Below, in pieces: positions 35,301 to 47,300 of a stretch of DNA of 64,000 nt (the first letter of the stretch is position 1; each line of letters begins with the position of its first letter). The position numbers were made by a program, and so were the translations under genes. Below the pieces are notes generated by a model that worked only from the letters and a program-made list of their open reading frames with translations, was not told where the DNA came from and did not search any database. The stretch comes from Ditylenchus dipsaci. Its lineage: Eukaryota; Nematoda; Chromadorea; Rhabditida; Anguinidae. Where the stretch lies: assembly GCA_004194705.1 (NCBI GenBank), contig SADC01001227.1, positions 3,564,247 to 3,628,246 on the forward strand, written 5' to 3'.

Positions 35301-38300
35301 AGAAATCGGCAACCTACAAGAAGACCTTCGCTACCAAGAAGGATGGTGCCAAATGATAGCTGAACGAAGAAATCACAAAAGAAATTCTTTGTTGCAAATG
35401 CATTGTCTGAATGTCTGTTGATTGTAATAAATTCATGAAATGGAACAGCCTATTAATCATATCTCATTTAGTTTCATAGAGTTTTCTTCTTTTCGGTAAA
35501 TGGTAAATCTCATTTTGGTTATTTTGGAGAAATGAAGCATGCAGGCTGAGTGGACCATTAAAACACCCCTAAATTAGTTAAATCAGTTTATAAAAAACTT
35601 TTCCAGCCCTTCGGTTTAAAGTTAAACTTTACAATATTTATTTGTCCAATTCAAAATAAATTTATTATTTTATCAGTACATATACAGGGTGGCCCTAAAT
35701 AACGCGGCCAATTAAAAAAAAATTGCGTAGATTGCTCCTTGTCAAATCTAGTTCATCAGGAAAATCGCTGGCAGTGGTTAAGCTACCTAGGAGCTTTGTG
35801 GTGTTTCTCTTTATCATAGCCGGCATTGTTGAGGATGTTTCCGAGGACTTGCCACCCGAAAATCGGAAACCGACCGGGCAAGGGTTACGTGCTTTAATTT
35901 TTTAAGATGGCCGAATTTTTTTTGGGCCACCCTGCATATGTAATTAAATTTGGAACCTTCACGACATAAAAACTACCCTAGGTTAAATTGCTACTGACTC
36001 ATTTGAAAAAGTAGCAAAACTCTGAAAATTCCTGGGTAACTCATTGATTATGGGCGTAAGGTCTAAGTGTTCAATTTAGTTACCAGTTTAAGTAGATGTC
36101 TTGAAATATTTTGTTTTCTGAAATGCCATCAAACTTCGATATGGTGGAACACAAATAATAAAAAAGCTAGAAAAACTACCCGCAAAAATAAACACATCTC
36201 CTGACAATGTTCCTAAAATACTACTTAAAAATTGTGCACTGCCTATCTCCTCTGCGACAGAATTGTTCAAGCGCCGGCGGAGCGCCGGCCCTGAGCCGGC
36301 GCTAAGCCTAATATAATATATCTGACTGGGCGCTAAGCCGGCGCTCCGCCGGGTTCAGAATTAGCGCCGGCGCTTCGCCGAGTTCAAAGTTAGCGCCGGC
36401 GCCAGCTAAGCGTCGGCGCTTCGCCGGGTTCAAAGTTAGCGCCGGCGCTTATACCGGCGCTTAAGTAGTGGTTATCTCGGATACCGTTAATAATCATTCT
36501 TTTTACTGTTCTTTAACTACACTGCTTCAAAAATAACAGTGCGGATTTTATTAAATATAAACGCAGAGTATAATAATTTTTGAAAAGCAGTATTGAATAA
36601 TGTGAATGTTATAATCAGGTATGTTTAAGCGCCAACTAAGCGCCGGCGCTTACGGCGCCGGCGCTTAGTATCACTGACATGCACCCTATCTAAAATCATG
36701 GAGGGATTCATTTATGATGCCCTCAAAAAAATTTTCGATGACAACAACATTATACCTTTGTCCCAACATGGGTTCGCAGCAAAAAAATCAGTAACCACAC
36801 AATTACTCGACACTTTAAAGGATTGGACAGAAGCTTTAGATGAAAATAAATGCGTCGAGGTAATATACTTTGATTTTGCAAAAGCATTCGACACCGTACC
36901 CCACCACCTGCTTCTCCAAAAACTTGAAAATGCTGGTGTTAGAGGTAGTCTTCTTTATTGGATCAAAAGTTTTATTTCTCATCGAACATTCTCGGTCGAA
37001 ATTGAGGAATCTTATTCTAACTCAGCACAAGTGATAAGTGGAGTCCCTCAAGAGTCAGTTCTTAGCCCCTTACTATTTAATTTTTTCATTAGTAGTGTAC
37101 AAAATTTAGTCCAGCATTAAAAATTATATCTAAAATTTTTTGCAGATGATCTAAAAGCCTATGTTATACATAAAAATGATTCAAATTCCATCAGCTCACT
37201 TCAAGCTTTCATCGACCAACTTAATGATTGGTGCGAAAATAATGGTCTTGGCATTCAGCTTTTGAAATGCACGGTTCTATATCTTGGTGGCATAAACTGA
37301 TTTGGTTTGCGAAAAGGCTGAAATATGCCACGAAAAAGATTATTTCTGTCACGAAAAACGACATACCACGAAAAAGCGGATATAAGCCACGAAAAAGCTG
37401 AAATGTACCACGAAAAAGCTGAAATGTGAATCTGAATCCCGGTCCGATCGACTGGATCACTCAGAATTCCACCCTGAACCACTCAAAACCACCATAAACC
37501 TGGAATTCTGAGTGATTCAGTCGATCGGACCGGGATTCTGATCCGCTCAATCGAATTTTCGCAAAAAGTTTACTCCCCCTTTAGTAAACCCCAAAAAACA
37601 ACTTTCAGGGGCTTCTGGCCATTCCGGGGTGGGATTCTGAGGGGTCCAAGTTATTTCATGATTAAAAAATTTGAATTCTTGCAAAATATTGCAAAATTTG
37701 GTTGGTCTTGGACAGAAAAAGGCATAAATAATTTTTTTCGTGGCACATTTCAGCTTTTCGTGGTATATTTTAGGGTGGTGCGGTTACGGTTTATTTTTGG
37801 ATCCGGTTTATTTTTTCTCAGACATTTTTATCAAAGATTTGACAGAAATTTTACATTTTGCGGACCCCTAATACTAAAATTTCTTCTTCTTCAAAATAGG
37901 ATATTAAACGTACAAAAAAATAAACAATAGTTGCACTAAAAACCCGGTTAACCGAAAGAAATCGGAAAAAAACCGACCGGTTTTTTTTAACCGGTTTTTT
38001 TCCTGATTTCTTTCGGTTAACCGGGTTTTTAGTGCAACTATTGTTTATTTTTTTCTACGTTTAATATCCCATTTTGAAGAAGAAGAAATTTTAGTATTAG
38101 GGGTCCGCAAAATGTAAAAATTTCTGTCAAATCTTTGATAAAAATGTCTGAGAAAAAATAAACCGGATCCAAAAATAAACCGTAACCGCACCACCCTTTA
38201 AACCGAGGGCTGAAAAAAAAGGAACAAAAGAGAGAAGATACCTAAGACCAAAGCGAAGGATGATAGCATCAACAGAGAAGAGATCAAAGAAGAGTTTTTC

Positions 38301-41300
38301 AGGGTATATTTTGTCTTGAAAGGAAGTCATGTTATTTCGATATTTTCACCTGTTTTTCGTCCCTTATCCACCTGGAAGGTAGGAGGTATATATACTATAT
38401 TTAATATACTATATTTCAGCTTTTTCGTGCCTTATATCCGCTTTTTCGTGGTATGTCGTTTTTCGTGGCAGAAATAATGTTTTTCGTGGCATATTTCAGC
38501 CTTTTCGCAAACCAAATCAGTATGAACCTATCTTGGTAAAAAATTAGCGAGGCCAAATACTTTATTAATGCTGATGAAATCCTTTCCAGTAGTACAATTG
38601 TGCAGGACCTTGGGAATCATATAGACAGGTCTCTAAAATTAGGCTTGGCACCGGGACGGGAATCCGCGGGAATCCCGGTCCCGGGAATTTTGAAAATCCC
38701 GGTCCCGTTTCCCGTTTTACCAAAGTTCAAAATCCCGTTTCCCGTTTTAGCATTTCTAAAAATCCCGGAAAAATCCCGGGATCAAGCAATTGCGAATAGT
38801 TTTGAAGTGAAAAGATTTTGGCTCTATACGATAAGTCGGTGTTTTTTTTGCCTTGGTCCCCCTGTTGATTTTTATTTTTGTCATCGTCCCCCTGTTTGTT
38901 TTCAGTATTTTATGCCACCTTTGTTTTATTAATTTCTTAGGCATATTAATTTCAGCTCTATTATTTACAGAGAAATGCCGCTTAAGAAAATTGTTGATCC
39001 ACGATTTCTGTTTAGGTTATTGAATAAAAAAAATGTTGCATGGAAATTGAAGCTTAAAAATGTCCAACAATATTATTAAAAATCAGAACATATCTGGGGG
39101 GACCAAGGCAAGAAACGCCGACTTATCGTTAGTTTTTTGTTCTTTTATCCGTTTATCGCCATCGGCCACAATATTACCGGGCCACAATATCCCCGTAGTC
39201 ATAATATCCCCGGGAAAATTTGAATAAAATTTAAAATTCATTTTCAGCGTCCAGATCCACATCCAGAATCTGAAATTTCGAATTAAGCCAAAAGTAAATA
39301 AAGACTATTGTTTCCTATATAGAATCATGTCCTGAGTACAGTTTGATAATACCAAAATAATAACAAGTTCAGCTACCAAAACCGCAGTACCGGAGTTTTC
39401 ACCGTATATTTTCTTAACACGGGAACGGCTGTACGTCCTGATGGTATATCCTTGTGCAGAATTTCACGCTGAGCACGATGGTGAAAAAAAAATTGAAAAA
39501 AGTAACTCTACGGTGGTCAGCGGCCTTTGTGAACCATTAATGTCACGACTTTTGACTATGCCACTTCAAAGAGGTAAAGAATGCCACTGTTTTAATATAT
39601 TTATTATATTTCATGTGCAAAAAAGCGCAGATTGCGAGCTTTCAAATGACATATTGTGGAGGTGTTTATGACAATCATATGATAATTTTTTGGCTCACAG
39701 AAACCATTGTGTTTTTTTTCAAAAACGTTGTTCATACAAAAATATGTACGAATAAATGTGGAAACGCCGTTTTTAAATTTTTGGTTGATACTGTTTGACA
39801 GAGCAAGAAAAACTGCACCAGACAGTGCTTTGAAGTAGCCTGCAATCAAGCTTTTCAAATGTTTAGCAGAGGTTCAAAAGTATATACCAAAATGCATCTT
39901 GACCTGAAACTTCAATTTTTCTACATAAATCTGGAATTCTGACACTTGATTCGAGTTCAGCATGATCGATTTACTTTAAAAACTGTCCATTGATTATCAC
40001 AATCACTGTCAAATGTTCAATTCCGCTCGAGACAAAAGTTATTTAAATTCAAAATTTTTCAAATTTCAAATAATTTTGTCTCGAGCGAATTTGAAATTTG
40101 ACAATGATTGTAATATTCAATTGACAGTTTCCCAAGTAAATCGACCATACTGAACACGAATCAGGTGTCAGAATTTCAGATTTATGTAGCGAAATCGAAG
40201 TTTCAGGTCAAAATGCATTTTGGGATTTACTTTTGAACCTTTGCTAAACACTCAAAAAGCTTGGTTGCAGGCTACTTTAAAGCACTATCTGGTGCAGTTT
40301 TTCTCGCTCTATCGAACAGTATCAACCATAAATTAAAAAACGGCGTTTCCACATTTATTCGTACATATTTTTGTATGAACAACGTTTAAAAAAAAAACAC
40401 AATGGTTTCTGTGAGCCAAAAAATTATCATATGATTGTCATAAATACCTCCACAATATGTCATTTGAAAGCTCGCAATCTGCGCTTTTTTTCACATGAAA
40501 TATAATAAATATATTAAAACAGTGGCATTCTTTACCTCTTTGAAGTGGCATAGTCAAAAGTCGTGACATTAATGGTTCACAAAGGCCGCTGACCACCGTA
40601 GAGTTACTTTTTTTCAACTTTTTTCCACCATCGTGCTCAGCGTGAAATTCTGCACAAGAACATACCAGCAGGACGTACAGCCGTTCCCGTGTTAAAAGCC
40701 ATCATTATACTCTAAAAAGCCAACGATTCGCCCTGTATTTTCTAAAAAAATAAATAGTCTTAAAAAATATACTTCTCAATTCTAATATTTGTCTATGAAC
40801 CGACTGCAGTTTTGCGGCACTTCCCACGTAGCAACAGAACCAAGTGGTCGTCCAATTGAAGTGAAAAAAATTTCCGTTGTTCGAGTTCCAAAACCTATTT
40901 TGTGAACTAATTATAGCATTTTAAAGATCGTTTGGCAGTAGTGAAACTACGTTTCTATGGTATTTGAAAAATCCCGTTTCCCGGCGGGATTCCCGGTATT
41001 TTTCAAAATCCCGGTCCCGTTTTCAAAAAATTTTAAAATCCCGTCCCGGTTTCCCTTTTTTACTCCAAATGCCAAGCCTATCTAAAATGATTATTCAAAA
41101 AAGCGATGTCTCGACTTTTTTTAGTATTTAAAGCGGTAAGGTCCACTGATCACAAGTTTTTGGTCAAAATGTTCAACATTTACGTGCGCTCAATCTTAGA
41201 AACATCTTCATCGATCTATAATCCGTACTTGAAAAAAAGACATCGAAACCTTAGAACATGTCCAACGGACATTTACTAAAATTGTATTTTTGCGATGCTT

Positions 41301-44300
41301 TCACTGTGACTACGAAGAAACACCGAATTATAAAGAACGACTCCAAATTTTACAATTAGAAACTTTAGAATTAAGGAGGCTCAATGCTGATTTAGTCATG
41401 CTTTTTAAAATACTCAACGGATTATCAAAAACACCAAAAAAATTTTCGAGGGCTAACCCTTCCCCACATCTGCGAAATGCCAGCAAATTAAAAGTCATCG
41501 CCACAACACATACAGCACGATTTAACTCCTTTTTGTGCGAATGTCAAGATTACATAATAACTTGCCAAACGAACTTTTCCAAAAGAACTCCCTGAGATTA
41601 TTTAAGTCAGCTTTACAACGATTAAACTTTTCTAAGTACTTAAAGCTTTAATTTATCTCTCCTAATGAATCTTGTAACTTGTTTGTCAAGTGCTGTAAAA
41701 ACTGTAGTCGAACCCATATTGTATTACATAATAGTTTGTATAGACGCGCCTTAAATGGTGTATTAATAAATAAATAAAATCCCAGCCGGCATTGTTGAGG
41801 AGGTTTTCGGGGCTTGTCACCCAAAAATCGGAAACAGACCGGACAAGGGGTTACGTACTTCAATTTTTTAGGTGGCCAAATTTTTTCGGGCCACCCTGTA
41901 TGGTTATTTTTGGCACTTGCATTTCATAAACTTAAAAAATATCAAAAAATTTAAAAACTCAAAAAAATTAGAAAAAAACAGTTTTTCTGAATAAAAAGTT
42001 ATGCTCTGGTGGATAAACGACTGCAGTTTTTATGAAAGCAAAACATTAATTCTTTTAAAAAAAATCGATTAAGCAGACCAAACTTCCCTTTCTAGATGCC
42101 ACAAAAGTAATAAACAAACAAATAAAATTTTCAAGTTTGTAAAAAAATGACAAGCTTTTTCCAAGCTTTGAGGAGTATCAGCTTAATTTCATACTAGTCC
42201 TTCGTTGCGCGCAAAAACCATGGTCCTTTAATCGACTCCCGTTTCTGCTCTGTTATTTTTGGTCATTGATTATAATTCATTATAAATGACTAAAAAGAAA
42301 TAATTTCGGAATAAGAAAAGATGTCCCGCGCGCATTATAATCTGCCAAATTCTCATTGTCATCAACAAGTATGGTCCTTTAAATTATGTGTTTACCCCTT
42401 CAAATTTTTAAAACTCGTTGTTCTCGATGTTTATTTTTCAATTTTTTTATTTTTCGCATTAGCATGAAACCCTGAATCTCTAGTTTCTAACGAGGTATGA
42501 ACTGGCTCGATGTGCTAAGAAAAAGGTTGATAAAAATTCATTTTTATGAAACTACGTCTTTGTTTTTCCAAACTATTTGTTTTTCCAATTTTTAAAATTG
42601 CATTGAGCCAGTTCATAGCTCATTAGAAACTAGATTAGAAACTACAGAAACTACATTACAAACTACATGCTAATGCAAAAAATAAAAAAATTTGAAAAGT
42701 AAGCACCGAGAAGAATGAGTTTTAAAAATTTGAGGGAGTAAAACACATAATGCAAGGGCTGTTTTCACCTACAGCAATTTACAAAATATCCAAAAAATTG
42801 GCGAGTAAGCGGGAATGGACTATAGTTAAATCTTAGCGTAATTATTTTAGAGATTACTTATTTTGTGTTTTTAATTGACCAGAACGGATTCTATGGGAAG
42901 GGCACTATTAGACAAGTACGGGAATTATATAAATTCGAAGATCCACCTTGAAAGCAGCATCCACATAGCTAGTGCCCTGTTTTATAATTGCCATCAGAGA
43001 CTGAGGATCAGATGAGCTGTTGAATAGGTGGAGGAGCCAGCTCATAGACCCGTTGACGTCCTTTTTACCTAGTTCTGGCACCAGTTTGACCACATTCTAA
43101 ATTTGGTGTTCTAAAAATCGACCAAACCAACTTCACCCACCTGCAACATAGCCTGCACATCACTGTGGAATATGGCCTGTTGTAAAGGGCCGGCCAGCGT
43201 TGCTAAGTCCAGCAAAGAGTCTTTGAGGAGATCGGCCTGTTGCAAAGGAGTGTTTAAACGATTAACTAAGGCACGCACTACTGGCACATCTGCATTAGAA
43301 AAATATGATATAAAAATTGAGTATTTGAAATTTGAGTACCTGGAGCAATCAAGATGCGTCCCAGTAACATGGTCTTAATTGACTTCACACCGTATCTCAG
43401 AAAAACATCACATTCTGACGCTAAATTGCATACAATTTTAAAAAAGTTAAGGAATAAGAACTGTTAGACTAATTTTCGTGTGCGAGTTAAAAAAAATCTT
43501 TCTCATGAGTAATACTCCTGGGGTATACACATTGCGTTTCATGACTTAACGACATCTTCTGAAAAATGAGACCCTTCTAAATTTTCGGACATTAACTTAC
43601 GTTTTTTTATTATAGGTGGTTGCAACACAAATGTTGCAACACAGAAAACGACACAAAACAGAAACAAATTTTGGGGTGGGAAGGATGGTGGTAGGCTTTA
43701 GTCCGGTTAGGGCATCCCCCCTGGATACGTCCGTAGCAGTGTTTTCATAACTAACACTAACTCTTAACACTTACACTAACCTAACTGTTAGTTTAACAAA
43801 CTAACACCCGATTTTTCTCGTTTTTGGTCAGGAAAACTGCGGAATCTAATATTCATGACCTTATACCAACCTTTTGCAAGGAATCAGATGCACTTTACAG
43901 ATTTTTGAAAAAGTTACAAAAAGTGGATAAAAACCTAAATTTATACCTTAAACTAACTGTTAGTTTCTTAAACTAACAGTGGTGTGTTAGTTTAAGAAAC
44001 TAACAGTTAGTTTAAGGTATAAATTTAGGTTTTTATCCACTTTTGTAACTTTTCAAAAATCTGTAAAGTGCATCTGATTCCTTGCAAAAGGTTGGTATAA
44101 GGTCATGAATATTAGATTCCGCAGTTTTCCTGACCAAAAACGAGAAAAATCGGGTGTTAGTTTGTTAAACTAACAGTTAGGTTAGTGTTAGTGTTAAGAG
44201 TTAGTATTAGTTATGAAAACACTGGTCCGTAGTGACCACTATGGAGAGAGTCAACTGTATTGAAAAATGTCGAGTACTGGAAAGAGTCATGTCAACTACC

Positions 44301-47300
44301 CGAATTGCTTCTAGGACTCAAAAGTCTCAAGTCGCCCGCCAAAATTACTAATTTGAGCAAAGCCATAGACAAAAGATAAGTCAGCTACATTACGCACTCA
44401 AACCTGTTGCACGAACTGTAAAAAACAGGGAAAAACAGAAAGCCAAACATTTAAAAAAAATATACAAAAATTTACGAAAGCAGAGCCATCGAAAAAATCG
44501 CCTTCGCATTTAGTCATCTCCGCTTTTCATTGGCTGTCTGTTGCTCGCTATTGTCTCTATTTCTTCCTCTCCTACTTGAATCTAACAAGCATAACTAGCA
44601 ATGTTGGTGAGTGGGTACCCTATTTATGAAACTCAAATTTCTTATTACTTCTTTAGCAAGTTCCTGCTAGACCTCGTCATTTTCACTATTCAGGTGAACA
44701 AGAAGCTGAGATGATGGAATTCGCTAGGTAAATCTTTACTTATATTCAAAACATTTTCTTCAGATATAGTTTTTAGAAATTGGTACAGGAGGCACTACTA
44801 TTGTGGGCCGAGGGCTTGGCAGCACTTCAGGGAGACTAATCCATGGGCTCGATTTCTCACGGCGGACGCGCTTCGACTCAAGTATTATTTTCATTGTCCT
44901 CTCTTGAACTGATATTACGATTGGTTAAATTTTCAGGTTCGGACGACTGAAAAGGGCTGCGGCATCGCAACGTCAAGCGTCGGCACCCACAAATCGTGCT
45001 ATGATCTGATGTATTCTAGTCAATCTCTGTCGTCTGTGAATGTGTGTATGTACTGGTAGTCAATAAATCATGTGTTGAAATGAAATGTGTTTTGATGTCA
45101 CTCCTATAGATGGGTTGGCTTTAAGGTCCTGACATAGATCAGCCCGTATTAACATCTGCCCGTTGAATGACAATTTAATTTTATGTTTACGTCAGAGCTG
45201 TATTATTTCGGATGTAGACCTTGGTGACGCACACAGTTAATCACTACGTTTGGTTTAATCTACCGGTATCTACCGGTATAGAGCCAATCTACAGGGTGTT
45301 TCAAGAAATGTGAACACTTCTGGACGTTGGTATTTTTTTCTATAGGCCGTATTCTGAAGTTCGGTAAACATAGATCGACTCAGAATTCCATAAGACTTTT
45401 TTCGGCCATCCCGTCTATTTTTCAACCTCCAAAAACTTTTTGGACTTTATATTAAAAATGCAATAAAACATAGTTTTTAGGTCTTCAGGTGGCCGATCTA
45501 CGGCCCACCTTAAAAGCCGGTTTGTGCTAATGGGAGCGTTTTGTTCAGAATTTTGCGCTGAACAAGATAGGCGCAAGAAACTTCCGAAAAAAGTTCTTTT
45601 TCGCAAGTTTTTTTAGAAGTTCATTTAAGGACATTCTCAATTTTGAGTTGTTTTAGTTATTTGATCTATCTTTTTATTTGGAAACAATTTGTGTAACTAA
45701 AGCTCTTATCAGGTGTAGAATTCAACAGGCTTTCAAATAAATACAAACTTAGTCGGGTGAGTTGCCGTATTACATGAAAAATATTAGCATTTTTCGAAAA
45801 TCGCATGAAATACAGAATTTAGTTCCTTCGTATAAACACTAAAAATCAATGGTATTACCGTTTATGTTTCAGTACTTTTACTGCAGAAAAAGTTTTACTC
45901 CTTGGCCCTGTCTATTATAGATAGCCGTTCAAATAGAGACGCCCGTCTATTAGAGTGAATAGGGTATCATGTAAGAACACGAATTTTGTCTGGTCCGCTC
46001 TGTGGTTTGCACCTTGCTTTCCAGTAGCCATCCCAACATGACCCAAACCACAGGGAATAAAGCAAAAATCGTGTTTTCAACACTTTTATATTGAAATAAA
46101 GGCTCAAATTATTTTACCCTGTCAAATTTGAAAACTTGATTTTTATCTAAAAAAGTCTTTGAATTTTTTATACATTTTTATACCAAAATGTAGTCCTGGA
46201 TCTCAGCTTTAAACAAGCTATTAACTGACTTCTTGAGATTTCAAAAAATCGGAGAAAAAAATCTTTGTATAGAATAAATTGTTCAGAAAATTTGGTCTAT
46301 AAAATGACTTTTTTCTCTAACTTTTGAATATCTCAGTGAGTAAGTTAATAGCCCGCTGGAAAGCTGAGATCCCGGGCTACATGCTGGTATAAAAACTTTA
46401 AAAAAATATATGAGAAAAAGTTTTAGAAGTACCGTAAATCCTCTAATAGAGCCCCCCTCTCTAATAGAGACCCCCCCCCTCGATTTTTGACTAGAGTTTC
46501 AGAGTTAGCACCATTTTGATTGACAATTTCAACATTTTTCAGGGATTGAAAAATAAAGCCCCCGGGCTCTATTAGAGGATTTACGGTACTCAAAAGAAAC
46601 AAATTTTTACGATTTGACGGGGTGAAAGAATAATTCGACGGGGAAAGTACTTACAGCCTTGAAATAAATTCTCAACGAATTCTGCGTCGATATGCATTTA
46701 CAGACTTTCAAGAAACAGCCTATAAAAAGAAGTTATGGGCGTTCAAAAGTGTCCATATTTCTTAAAACACCGTGTAGTGTCCCTTATTATCAACTAGTTC
46801 GGGGGGCCCGCCTGTCGGCGGACCACCCTCGCCTTGGTCAAGGTTCAATTATAACCAGGGTTACCAAGTTGGCTGATTTCTCAGCCATTGGCTGATTTTG
46901 GGCCCTCGATGCTGAGAATTTTTTTTTGGCTGATTTGCTGATTTCGGCTAATTTTGGCTGATTTTGACTAATTCTGTGAAGAATTGATAAAACGACTAAT
47001 AATTTTGGTATAATTGATAAATTCCCGCCCTTTCTATTAGAAAGTTTACGCTAAATATCATTTTATTTTTGCTCTGACGTCAATGATTGACGGTCAAGCT
47101 TTGCAATTTCCTACAGTCGAACCTCTTTATAGTGACACCCCTGGGGACCGACCCCTAGGTGTCACTATATCCAGGTGTCACTATGTCGGGGTGTCACTAT
47201 ATCCTATATCACTATATGTCGGCCAACCAAATCGGGCCCGGGGTGTCACTATATCAAGGGTGTCACTATATCGGGGTGTCACTATAAAGAGGTTCGACTG

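Larger units (their letters stand above)
36140..41776 (+). pseudogene. CR1/L2-like LINE reverse transcriptase, broken by three insertions
   Basis: LINE pieces in order: 36140-36268 ([34 protein letters not shown]); 36670-37288 ([32 protein letters not shown], a GVPQ-S-VL-PLLFN motif and FADDLKAY with the catalytic DD); 38538-38639 ([24 protein letters not shown]); and 41089-41776 ([32 protein letters not shown]). The interruptions are a GC-rich element, a 1240-bp fold-back and a 2441-bp hAT-like element. The 3' end is ATAAATAAATAAAA, a LINE-type tail. The endonuclease part is absent (5' truncation). About 40 residues between the first two pieces are missing, so the copy is dead. Confidence 0.85.

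Noticed and set aside
36712..36894. Minus-strand open frame over the reverse transcriptase
   Set aside because: The plus strand carries clear reverse transcriptase motifs, so the minus frame is a shadow.
39441..40500. Several 60-84-codon frames in both directions
   Set aside because: They are mirror images of each other within the TTAA palindrome arms, with no protein motif.
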